This document shows, piece by piece, positions 6,673 through 13,691 of a stretch of DNA of 14,218 nt. A program made the translations under genes and the position numbers. The stretch is from JAMIFV01 sp035906055 (GTDB lineage Bacteria > Pseudomonadota > Alphaproteobacteria > Rickettsiales > JABCZZ01): positions 1 to 14,218 of the forward strand of contig JAMIFV010000022.1 of NCBI GenBank assembly GCA_035906055.1. The letters run 5' to 3'. Below the pieces are notes generated by a model. The model did not search any database. It worked only from the letters and a program-made list of their open reading frames with translations, and was not told where the DNA came from. Position 1 is the first letter of the stretch; each line of letters opens with the position of its first letter.

Positions 6673-8294
6673 CCGTGCTCAGCGTCGCTAACCTCACCAT
6701 AACCGCGCATGTTCCGCTGGTGCAGAATGTGTCCTTCACGATGCAGGCGGGCGAGGTGATGGCGCTGGTGGGGGAGTCCGGCTCCGGCAAAACGCTCACC
6801 GCGCTGGCCATCAACGGGTTGCTGCCGACAACACTCACGCATACCGGCGAAATAAAACTTGATGCTAAAAGTAGTCGTGGAGGAGTACTTTGCGACGACC
6901 CCGCAGGGGAAGTTGCGCGGAGCGCAACTGGGGGCAGCGTGCCCCCCAAAAGGCCTCTGATAAGAGGCTTAGACACCGGCATGATATTCCAGGAGCCGAT
7001 GACCTCGCTCAATCCGCTGCATACGCTGCGCAGGCAGGTAGGCGAGGCGATCGAAATACACCAGAAGCTGCTGAAGCCCGAAGCGGTGCAAGCGCGTATC
7101 CGTGAACTGCTGGAGCAGGTGGGCTTGGCGCATTTCAGGGACAGGCTGGACGCTTACCCGCACCAGCTTTCCGGCGGTGAGCGCCAGCGCGTGATGATCG
7201 CCATGGCGATCGCCAACCATCCCAAGCTGCTGATTGCCGATGAACCCACCACGGCGCTGGACGTGACCATTCAGGCGCAGATACTCGAATTACTGGCGAA
7301 GCTTTGTAAAGAAACGGGCATGGCGGTGCTGCTCATCACGCATGATCTCTCCATCGTGCGCCGCGTGGCGGCGCGCGTGGCGATCATGTGCAGGGGCGAG
7401 CTGGTGGAGCAGGGTGATACCAAAGCCATTTTCGCCGCGCCGGAACATCCCTACACGCAAAAGCTGCTGGCGGCTGAACCCACTTCGCTCGCGCCGCCAC
7501 TTGGCGCAAATGCGCCCGCTATCATGGAATGCAGGTCGCTGGGCGTTTCCTACAGCACCGCCAGGGGGCTGTTCAGCCGGAAAGCACCGGCGAAGGATAT
7601 CCTCAATGATGTGAATATCGTTGTGCCCAAGGGCGGCACGCTGGGGGTGGTGGGGGAATCGGGTTCCGGCAAGACCACGCTGGCGCTGGCACTCTTGCGG
7701 CTGGCTTCCAGCACTGGCGAGATCCATTTTAACGGCGAGCGGCTTGACGCGCTGACGGGAAAGAAGCTGCGGGCGCGCCGCAAGGACATGCAGATGGTGT
7801 TCCAGGACCCGTTCGCAAGCCTTAACCCGCGCATGATGGTTGGCGACATTATCGGTGAAGGCCTCACGGTGCATGAGCCGCATCTGTCTGCCGCCGAAGT
7901 GGACGCAAAAGTGGATGCCATGCTCAATGAGGTAGGGCTGCAGCCGGAGATGAAATACCGCTATCCGCACCAGTTCTCCGGCGGGCAGCGCCAGCGCATC
8001 AGCATCGCGCGCGCGCTGATACTGAAGCCCAAACTCATCGTGCTGGATGAACCGACTTCCGCGCTTGATGTGTCCGTGCAGGCGCAGATACTCGTGTTGC
8101 TGAAGGACCTGCAGGCCAAGTTCGGCATATCCTATATATTCATCACGCATGACCTGCGCGTCGTGCGCGCCATGAGCCACCGCGTGGTGGTGCTTCAGCG
8201 CGGCAAGGTGGTGGAAGCGGGCGAAACGGCCAGTGTGCTTACCAGTCCCAAGCAAGACTATACCAAAAAACTGCTCGCTTCGGCTTTAGCCTAA
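6669..8294 (+). CDS. yejF: Double ABC ATPase (YejF-like) carrying an in-frame repeat insertion
   Basis: YejF supplies both nucleotide-binding domains of the Yej peptide importer in one chain. The 541 residues contain domain 1 with Walker A GESGSGKT (35-42), signature LSGGERQR (167-174), Walker B LLIADEP (187-193) and His225, and domain 2 with Walker A GESGSGKT (329-336), signature FSGGQRQR (436-443), Walker B LIVLDEP (456-462) and His494. All catalytic motifs are intact. Residues 71-93 (GGVLCDDPAGEVARSATGG then SVPP) are encoded exactly by a copy of a multi-hairpin repeat, placed between Walker A and the Q-loop IFQEP of domain 1. The family normally has there a short segment of the type DLL..L....RxIRG, apparently partly replaced. 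The stop is 2 bp from the end of the convergent yidC. Confidence 0.95.
   Translation: MTVLSVANLTITAHVPLVQNVSFTMQAGEVMALVGESGSGKTLTALAINGLLPTTLTHTGEIKLDAKSSRGGVLCDDPAGEVARSATGGSVPPKRPLIRGLDTGMIFQEPMTSLNPLHTLRRQVGEAIEIHQKLLKPEAVQARIRELLEQVGLAHFRDRLDAYPHQLSGGERQRVMIAMAIANHPKLLIADEPTTALDVTIQAQILELLAKLCKETGMAVLLITHDLSIVRRVAARVAIMCRGELVEQGDTKAIFAAPEHPYTQKLLAAEPTSLAPPLGANAPAIMECRSLGVSYSTARGLFSRKAPAKDILNDVNIVVPKGGTLGVVGESGSGKTTLALALLRLASSTGEIHFNGERLDALTGKKLRARRKDMQMVFQDPFASLNPRMMVGDIIGEGLTVHEPHLSAAEVDAKVDAMLNEVGLQPEMKYRYPHQFSGGQRQRISIARALILKPKLIVLDEPTSALDVSVQAQILVLLKDLQAKFGISYIFITHDLRVVRAMSHRVVVLQRGKVVEAGETASVLTSPKQDYTKKLLASALA
6879..6947 (+). repeat. Multi-hairpin interspersed repeat, copy A, inside yejF
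   Basis: The 69 bp unit equals codons 71-93 of yejF. It begins GGAGGAG, then GACGAC, hairpin CCCC-GCA-GGGG (6899-6909), hairpin AGTTGCGC-GGA-GCGCAACT (6911-6929) and hairpin GGGGGCA-GCG-TGCCCCC (6930-6946). Copies at 3762-3830 (same length, inverted) and 3876-3941 (66 bp) share block order and loops. Immediately downstream a further hairpin, GCCTCT-GATA-AGAGGC (6953-6968), is seen only at this copy. All three unit lengths are multiples of three. The idea of a palindromic element inserted in a protein without breaking the frame is known from Rickettsia palindromic elements; I see no proof that this family is the same. Confidence 0.85.
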
Positions 8295-8296
8295 AC

Positions 8297-9994
8297 TCAC
8301 TTCTTGTGCTCGATATTATATTTACGCTTGATATGCGCCTGCTGCAGGATCGACAGCACGTTGCTCCATGTCCAGTAGATCACGAGGCCGGAAGCGACCG
8401 ACGAGAACAGGAACAGGAAGAACAGCGGCATATATTTGATGATCTGCGCCTGCGTGGGGTCGGTGGGCGGCGGCGACTGGCGCTGCTGAATATACATGGT
8501 CATTGCCATGAGGATCGGCCAGATGCCCAGATGCAGGAAGCCCGGCGGCGTCCATTCCAGCGCGCCGAACAGGTTGAACAGGTTGGACGGATCGGCGGCG
8601 GAAAGGTCCTTGATCCAGCCGTAGAACGGCGCGTGGCGCATTTCGATGGTCACATACAGGGCATTATAGAGCGAAATGAACACCGGTATCTGCAGCAGGA
8701 TGGGCAGGCAGCCTGAAGCCGGGTTCACCTTCTCACGCTTATAGAGTTCAATCATCTCCTGATTGAGCTTCTGGCGGTCGTTCTTGTTGCGGTCCTGGAT
8801 GTCCTGCATCTTGGGGCGCAGCGCGCTCATGGCGGCCATGGATTTATAGGATTTATCCGCCAGCGGATACATCACCAGCTTCACGATGATAGTGAGGATC
8901 AGGATGGCGACGCCAAAATTGCCGACGATCGAATAGAAGAACGTGAGCATGTGGAAGATGGGCTTGGTCAGGAAGTAGAACATGCCGAAATCCACCGAGC
9001 GGTCGAACAACGCTATATTGTACTGCTTGGCGTAGGCGTCCAGAACGTTGAGCTCTTTGGCGCCTGCGAAAATGCGCAGCGTGGTCGCGTCCTTGGGAGC
9101 GGAAGAGGTGTATTCGACATGGAAGCGCTGGTGGCCGTCCTTGGAGAAATAGCTTTCGATCTTCGAGGTGAATTTATGGTCTTCCGGGATCAGCGAAGTG
9201 AACCAGTATTTATCGGTGATGCCTACCCAGCCTGCGTTTTCCACATTGATGAGCTCAGGCTGCGCATCGGCCTTCACGTTGCGGTAGGGATAATTCTTGA
9301 GCACGTTGTCATGCACGGCGATGGGGCCTTCATGCACGAGCGCCACAAGGTTCTTGTCGAGGTCCATTACGCGGTTGAGGTAGGCGTAGGTCTGTAGCGG
9401 CACGGGGTTGCCGGAAGCATCCGCAGCGGATTGCGTGACGGCGAACATGTATTTGTCGTCCAGCGTGAGCACGGCCTTGAAGGTGATGCCCTGCGGGTTG
9501 ACCCAGGTGAGTGTGAGGGGCTTGCCTGCGATGAGTTCAGTTCCGTCCGCCGTCCAGACCGTTTCCCGGCCCGGTAGTGTGATGCTGGCGTCGTTGGTGG
9601 CGGTCCAGCCGATCTCGGTGAAATAGCCGTCCTTGTCATAGGCCGGGGAAAGCAGCACTACTTCGGCGCTTTTGGGGTCGAGCGTGGTTTTGTAACGTGC
9701 GAGCGTCAGATCATCCAGCCTGAGGCCTTTGAGCGTAAGGCTGCCATGCAGGTAGTCGGTGCGGATAGGAATGCGCGGCGACTCCGCCAGCAATTCATTG
9801 CGGCTTTTGGCCATACCTTCCGCGGCTTCTTTCTTGATCTCGATGGTCTTTTCGATCGTTTGCTGCGCGCGCATGGCTTCCGCCTGCAGTTTCTTGCGGG
9901 GCATCTCGATGAAATACTGCCACAGCCCCAGAATGATGGAGGAGATGATGAGTGCGAGGAGAAGATTGCGGGAATCGGAAGCGTTCTTTTTCAT
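8297..9994 (-). CDS. yidC: Membrane protein insertase YidC
   Basis: YidC inserts and folds inner-membrane proteins, alone or with SecYEG. The 565 residues have the Gram-negative layout: an N-terminal membrane helix (about 10-28), a large periplasmic domain (about 60-335), and the conserved C-terminal insertase domain with five helices. Within it, IVKLVMYPLADKSYKSM (370-386) places K372 where E. coli has the groove Arg366, as is usual for alphaproteobacteria. KVNPASGCLPILLQIPVF (422-439) and a cytoplasmic coiled-coil loop (about 393-421) are further family landmarks, and the tail is basic (KRKYNIEHKK). It starts 3 nt after yidD stops, so it is probably co-transcribed from rpmH. Its 3' end nearly touches yejF on the other strand. 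Confidence 0.97.
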   Translation of the reverse strand: MKKNASDSRNLLLALIISSIILGLWQYFIEMPRKKLQAEAMRAQQTIEKTIEIKKEAAEGMAKSRNELLAESPRIPIRTDYLHGSLTLKGLRLDDLTLARYKTTLDPKSAEVVLLSPAYDKDGYFTEIGWTATNDASITLPGRETVWTADGTELIAGKPLTLTWVNPQGITFKAVLTLDDKYMFAVTQSAADASGNPVPLQTYAYLNRVMDLDKNLVALVHEGPIAVHDNVLKNYPYRNVKADAQPELINVENAGWVGITDKYWFTSLIPEDHKFTSKIESYFSKDGHQRFHVEYTSSAPKDATTLRIFAGAKELNVLDAYAKQYNIALFDRSVDFGMFYFLTKPIFHMLTFFYSIVGNFGVAILILTIIVKLVMYPLADKSYKSMAAMSALRPKMQDIQDRNKNDRQKLNQEMIELYKREKVNPASGCLPILLQIPVFISLYNALYVTIEMRHAPFYGWIKDLSAADPSNLFNLFGALEWTPPGFLHLGIWPILMAMTMYIQQRQSPPPTDPTQAQIIKYMPLFFLFLFSSVASGLVIYWTWSNVLSILQQAHIKRKYNIEHKK

Positions 9995-9997
9995 AAG

Positions 9998-10231
9998 CTA
10001 GTGCGTAGTAACCTTGGTGGAAGGGGGGACCGGGTCATGCCCGCAAGTGCCGAACGGGTGGCAGCGCAAGAGGCGGCGCAGGGTTAGCCAGCTGCCTTTT
10101 GCCGCGCCGTGTGCCTCAACCGCTTCGGCTGCGTAATGCGAGCAGCTTGGCGTGAAACGGCAGGCGAACGGCAGCAGCGGCGAAATCACCAGCTGGTAAC
10201 TGCGTAGGATACTACGAAGCAGAAAGCGCAT
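9998..10231 (-). CDS. yidD: Membrane protein insertion efficiency factor YidD
   Basis: YidD is a small inner-membrane-associated protein that assists YidC-dependent insertion. The family pattern is clear: an amphipathic N-terminal helix with YQLVISPLLPFACRFTPSCS, then HYAAEAVEAHGAAKGSWLTL, and the CHPFGTCGHDPVP motif. I place the start at MRFLLRSIL, which aligns with relatives and has GAAGAG 5 nt upstream; an ATG five codons further upstream (10246) is also possible. It lies between rnpA and yidC, its usual position, with about 130 bp before it holding repeat DNA. Confidence 0.92.
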   Translation of the reverse strand: MRFLLRSILRSYQLVISPLLPFACRFTPSCSHYAAEAVEAHGAAKGSWLTLRRLLRCHPFGTCGHDPVPPSTKVTTH

Positions 10232-10251
10232 ATACACTCTTCGCATTTCAA

Positions 10252-10339
10252 GAATTGGCGTTGTTATCCTTCGGACTCACCGTGCTCATGTACTAAAGCG
10301 TACACTGCGCGCGGTTCGCCTCGGCTGCCTACCCAATTC
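10252..10339. repeat. Intergenic repeat between rnpA and yidD with a core shared with the MITE at 13877
   Basis: The core 10282-10323 starts GTGCTCATGTACTAAAGCG and matches 13934-13973 at 25 of the first 29 bases. A small stem, TGTAC (10289-10293) with GTACA (10300-10304), is replaced in the other copy by CGTAC with GTACG, a compensated change. Short flanking inverted repeats GAATTGG (10252-10258) and CCAATTC (10333-10339) could mark the ends of this copy, but they differ from the long terminal repeats of the other copy. Confidence 0.55.
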
Positions 10340-10373
10340 CCGAACTGCTTTGCGTATGCGTTCAGGTATTGGG
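10332..10373 (-). repeat. Strong hairpin spanning the rnpA stop codon
   Basis: On the rnpA transcript CCCAAT-A-CC-T-GAAC pairs with GTTC-G-GG-A-ATTGGG, giving about 13 pairs with one A/A mismatch and one G/T wobble around a 14 nt loop. The stop codon TGA lies inside the left arm. No T-run follows, so it is not a typical terminator; it may adjust expression of the downstream yidD-yidC genes or mRNA stability. Confidence 0.5.
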
Positions 10374-10745
10374 TTTGGTTTGAAGGCGCTTTAGAGCATG
10401 TTTCACATCGAGTATCAAGTCATCAAATGTGCCTTTGGCCGCCTGCGGCCTGCCGATGAATACGTAATCGTGGCCAGCCATTCCAAACTCCGGCAGCAGC
10501 ATGCGCGCAGCCTCGCGCATGCGGCGCTTGATGCGGTTGCGCACCACGGCATTGCCCAGTTTACGCGTAGCGGTGAAGCCCGCGCGGATGGCGTCGATGG
10601 CGATATAGGATTCTTGCGGGCGCGGGGCGCAGAGCAGGATAACGGACGGCTTGACGCATTTGCGGTTCACTGCGGAAACGGCAAGGAAATCTGCACGCGA
10701 CTTTATAAATGAAATAACGCCTGTGTGTTCCGCTGCGGGAACCAC
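10362..10745 (-). CDS. rnpA: Ribonuclease P protein component
   Basis: RnpA binds the M1 RNA and helps RNase P remove 5' leaders from pre-tRNAs. The 127 residues include the diagnostic RNR-type region, FTATRKLGNAVVRNRIKRR, followed by MREAAR, plus the C-terminal DYVFIGRPQAA segment. The N-terminal part contains the expected SRADFLAVSA near residue 16. The start is taken as GTG at 10745 because no ATG exists before the core; this leaves 5 nt after the rpmH stop, consistent with the usual tight rpmH-rnpA operon. Its last codons form the left arm of a strong hairpin. Confidence 0.95.
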   Translation of the reverse strand: MVPAAEHTGVISFIKSRADFLAVSAVNRKCVKPSVILLCAPRPQESYIAIDAIRAGFTATRKLGNAVVRNRIKRRMREAARMLLPEFGMAGHDYVFIGRPQAAKGTFDDLILDVKHALKRLQTKPNT

Positions 10746-10750
10746 AAGAT

Positions 10751-10885
10751 TTAAGCGGAAAGCCTGGCGCGGCCCTTGGAGCGGCGGGAAGCGATAACCT
10801 TGCGGCCGCCTACAGTTGCCATGCGCGCGCGGAAGCCGTGACGGCGTTTACGGACGATCTTGCTGGGCTGGTATGTGCGCTTCAT
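10751..10885 (-). CDS. rpmH: 50S ribosomal protein L34
   Basis: The 44-residue basic protein MKRTYQPSKIVRKRRHGF and onward to GRARLSA is an unmistakable L34, part of the large ribosomal subunit. The ATG at 10885 is preceded by AAGGAA at a suitable distance; a longer in-frame extension upstream is not L34-like. It is the first gene of the rpmH-rnpA-yidD-yidC unit and has a good sigma70-type promoter about 30 bp upstream. Confidence 0.98.
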   Translation of the reverse strand: MKRTYQPSKIVRKRRHGFRARMATVGGRKVIASRRSKGRARLSA

Positions 10886-10916
10886 GGACGTATTCCTTAT
10901 ATGTATCAGGAAGGCG

Positions 10917-10945
10917 CTTATAATATTTGAGGGCCTGCATGTCAA
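10917..10945 (-). promoter_or_regulatory. Promoter of the rpmH-rnpA-yidD-yidC unit
   Basis: On the minus strand a perfect -35 box TTGACA (10945-10940) is followed after 17 nt by TATAAG (10922-10917). This would start transcription near 10910, about 25 nt before the rpmH ATG, which suits a highly expressed ribosomal-protein operon. Confidence 0.7.
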
Positions 10946-10991
10946 CAATCGCGTGAGGATAATTACCTGCCAAAGGGTAAAAATAGACAAA

Positions 10992-11014
10992 TATCATTAT
11001 TATACATAATGATA
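10992..11014. promoter_or_regulatory. AT-rich perfect palindrome in the rpmH / kinase divergent region
   Basis: TATCATTAT (10992-11000) and ATAATGATA (11006-11014) are perfect 9 bp arms around TATAC. It lies in an AT-rich 270 bp gap (10886-11157) between two divergent genes, upstream of the rpmH promoter, so a binding site for a dimeric regulator is possible. I recognise no named operator. Apart from this and the rpmH promoter, the gap shows no gene and no clear DnaA boxes. Confidence 0.4.
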
Positions 11015-11157
11015 GATGATAATATCCAGAAATGCAACACTCCTAGAATACTCGCAAATATTAGGGATTTGTTAGCACCACGCCTGTACTATCGGTGGAC
11101 ATTGGTAACCATTATTACTTTCCCGTTCTTCCAAAAGTCAGGCTAAATAAGAATACT

Positions 11158-12900
11158 ATGTTCTCTTTTATACGGTGGGTATCGGCAGTCAGCTTCCTTG
11201 TGGTGATGTTCGGGGTCATCTTCTTCGGACATGAGTTCAGGAAGATCGCGACCAGCAACCTCGTCGACATTGTAAATAACAGCAACACGAATATGTCGCG
11301 CAACTTCCAGAACACGACCTGGAAGGCTTACCGCGAGCAGGTGCGCGCGGGGCTGGACTGGTACCAGAAATTCCGCGCTTCCGGCGTGCAGGGCACTGAG
11401 TGGCACAAATATAACGGCTACCAGGAAATGGTGAGCGCGTTCGGCGTGATGGATAATTTCAGCCGTCACGTGTTCAAGCATTTCGAGGATTCTCCCATCG
11501 CCGAGATCAACCTTTACACGCAGGACGGCGTGCGCATCCTCTCGGTGAACCAGTCGCACACGATCTGGGTGCAGGACCCCAAGACCATCGGCAGCGCCAC
11601 ACCGGTACAGCCCTCTGACGATGCCAGTTTCGGCGCTGCGCTGGGCGGCAGCGTTGCCAGCGGCGTGATGGAAGAACAATCCTTCATCAAACCCGACGGC
11701 GCCACCGCCAGGGGCACTTTTATACGCGGCCTGTTCCCCGTGTTCCGCGATGAGAACCAGCAGCAAAACACTTCTATCCTCGTGGACTGCGAGAAAGACG
11801 GCAAGGACGACGTGGAATGCAAGAATGCGGGTAGTGGCAAGCGTGCTATCGATGTGGTGCTTGAGTTGCGTTATGACGTAACCGCGCAATGGAACCAGCT
11901 GCAGTTTTTCTACCGTATCAGCGTATACGGCGTGATGGGCGTGTTCTCGCTGATGATCCTGTTGATGCTTTTCACTTCAGGCAAGGCGGAATCCATCATC
12001 GCCAGACAGCATGAAGCCAATCTCGAACTGGCCGCCCAGGCCGCGAGCGCACAGGCCGAGAACCGTGATAAATCGCAGTTCCTTGCTAACGTGAGCCACG
12101 AATTGCGTACGCCGCTCAACGCTATTATCGGGTTCTCCGAGTTCATCAAGTCGGAGCGTTCCGGCAAGATCGGCAACGAGAAATATTCGGAATATATCCG
12201 TGATATTCACGGCTCGGGCGTGCACCTGCTCAGCCTCATCAACGACATTCTGGATTACTCCAAGGCCGAAGCCGACAAGCTGGAGCTGGATGTGGCCGAG
12301 GTTGACGCCACCAAGCTGGTGAAGAACTCCATGCGCCTTGTGAGCCCGCGTGCCGAAGGTGCGCAGGTCAGCCTTGTGGAGGAGATCCCGCGCGAGCATT
12401 TCATTATCGAAACCGACGCCAAGAAGTTCAAGCAGGTGCTGCTTAACCTGCTTTCCAACGCGGTTAAGTTCACGCCGTCGGGAGGTTCTGTCACCGTTAC
12501 CATGTGGAACAACGTGGTGGATGGCGGCCTGTCGGTAGAGGTGAGGGATACGGGTATCGGTATCGCGCCTAAGGATATTTCCCGCGCAATGGCGCCGTTC
12601 GGTCAGGTGGATAACACCCTGTCCCGCAAATACGAAGGCACCGGCCTTGGCCTGCCGCTGACACGCAAATTTGTTGAAATCATGGGCGGAACCTTTAACA
12701 TCGCCAGCGAAGTGGGCAAGGGTACCATCATCACCATCACCCTGCCCAAGAAACCCAAAGGCAAAGCTGATGCAGCCGCAGAAGCCGCTCCGGTGGCCGC
12801 GAAAGCCGCCAGGCAGACCGAAGCAGCCTTGCCGACCGTTGGAAACGTGAATGAGCCATCAACCCGCAACGCCAACCCGCCGCAGGCTCTCAGCCTCTGA
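11158..12900 (+). CDS. Membrane-bound sensor histidine kinase (PleC/PdhS-like)
   Basis: From the chosen ATG the protein has 580 residues: membrane helix 1 (about 9-27), an extracytoplasmic sensor region of about 225 residues, helix 2 (about 253-273), a short linker, then HisKA with NVSHELRTPLNAIIGFSE (phospho-acceptor H314) and HATPase_c with N-box NLLSNAVKFT (430-439), DTGIGI (464-469) and GTGLGL (494-499). It phosphorylates a response regulator, but none is encoded nearby, so it is an orphan. The H-box resembles alphaproteobacterial PleC/DivJ/PdhS cell-cycle kinases; whether it has that role is inference. A GTG at 11095 would add 21 residues but lacks a ribosome-binding site. The Ala-rich tail (after about 530) overlaps panB by 50 nt. 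Confidence 0.92.
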   Translation: MFSFIRWVSAVSFLVVMFGVIFFGHEFRKIATSNLVDIVNNSNTNMSRNFQNTTWKAYREQVRAGLDWYQKFRASGVQGTEWHKYNGYQEMVSAFGVMDNFSRHVFKHFEDSPIAEINLYTQDGVRILSVNQSHTIWVQDPKTIGSATPVQPSDDASFGAALGGSVASGVMEEQSFIKPDGATARGTFIRGLFPVFRDENQQQNTSILVDCEKDGKDDVECKNAGSGKRAIDVVLELRYDVTAQWNQLQFFYRISVYGVMGVFSLMILLMLFTSGKAESIIARQHEANLELAAQAASAQAENRDKSQFLANVSHELRTPLNAIIGFSEFIKSERSGKIGNEKYSEYIRDIHGSGVHLLSLINDILDYSKAEADKLELDVAEVDATKLVKNSMRLVSPRAEGAQVSLVEEIPREHFIIETDAKKFKQVLLNLLSNAVKFTPSGGSVTVTMWNNVVDGGLSVEVRDTGIGIAPKDISRAMAPFGQVDNTLSRKYEGTGLGLPLTRKFVEIMGGTFNIASEVGKGTIITITLPKKPKGKADAAAEAAPVAAKAARQTEAALPTVGNVNEPSTRNANPPQALSL

Positions 12901-13678
12901 TATCCGCAATCTCAAAGGTAAAGCGCCCGTCGTATGCCTGACCGCCTACACGGCTCCCGTGGCGCGCCTGCTTGATGCGCATGTGGACCTGCTCATGGTG
13001 GGCGACTCGCTGGGCATGGTGCTTTACGGGCTGGACAGCACGCTGCCCGTTTCGCTCGATATGATGATCGCGCATGGCGCTGCCGTGGTGCGCTCCTCGC
13101 ACGCGGCCTGCGTGGTGGTGGATATGCCTTTTGGCAGCTACCAGCAATCCCCCGCACAGGCGTTCGCCAACTGCGCGCGCGTGATGAAAGAAACGGGCTG
13201 CCAGGCGGTAAAACTGGAAGGCGGCAGGGAGATGGGCGAGACGATAGCGTTCCTCGTGGCGCGCGGTATCCCCGTGATGGGGCATGTGGCGCTCACGCCG
13301 CAAAGCATTAATACGCTGGGCAGCTACCGTTTCCGGGGGCGCACGCCGGAAGAACGCAAGGCGATTCTTGAAGACGCGGTTGCCGTGGCGCAGGCCGGTG
13401 CGTTTTCCATCGTGATAGAAGGCGTGGAAATGTCGCTGGGTAAACAGATCACCGACGCTGTGAGCGTGCCGACCATCGGCATCGGCGCGTCCGCCGATTG
13501 CGACGGGCAGGTGCTGGTGAGCGAAGACATGCTGGGTCAGACGCCGTTCCAGCCGAAATTCGTCAGGAAATATGCCGGGCTGGCGGAGATCATTACCAAA
13601 GCCGCTGCCGACTATGCCGGTGACGTGCGCGCGCGCTCCTTCCCCTCGCCTGAATATTGCTATCAGGAGAAAAAATAG
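12851..13678 (+). CDS. panB: 3-methyl-2-oxobutanoate hydroxymethyltransferase
   Basis: PanB makes ketopantoate from 2-oxoisovalerate and methylenetetrahydrofolate, the first committed step of pantothenate (and so coenzyme A) synthesis. The 275 residues fit the family (E. coli 264). Recognisable motifs are VVCLTAYTAPVARLL (27-41), VGDSLGMV (50-57, metal ligand D52), DSTLPVSLDMM (62-72), VVVDMPFGSY (88-97, D91), KLEGG (121-125, E123) and VIEGVE (188-193, likely catalytic Glu). The ATG at 12851 gives the typical N terminus with TRRRLSASDIRNLKG and has GGA 7 nt upstream, so the 50 nt overlap with the kinase gene is real. No panC is adjacent. Confidence 0.97.
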   Translation: MSHQPATPTRRRLSASDIRNLKGKAPVVCLTAYTAPVARLLDAHVDLLMVGDSLGMVLYGLDSTLPVSLDMMIAHGAAVVRSSHAACVVVDMPFGSYQQSPAQAFANCARVMKETGCQAVKLEGGREMGETIAFLVARGIPVMGHVALTPQSINTLGSYRFRGRTPEERKAILEDAVAVAQAGAFSIVIEGVEMSLGKQITDAVSVPTIGIGASADCDGQVLVSEDMLGQTPFQPKFVRKYAGLAEIITKAAADYAGDVRARSFPSPEYCYQEKK

Positions 13679-13691
13679 AGGACACGCGGTT

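Noticed and set aside
7290..8255. Long open frame on the minus strand opposite yejF
   Set aside because: It is a composition shadow of the second ATPase domain; no family features.
11095..11157. GTG start giving a 21-residue longer histidine kinase
   Set aside because: No ribosome-binding site before it, and the added residues delay the membrane helix; the ATG at 11158 fits better.
10886..11157. Chromosome origin near rpmH
   Set aside because: The region is AT-rich, but I see no DnaA-box cluster and no dnaA or dnaN gene nearby.
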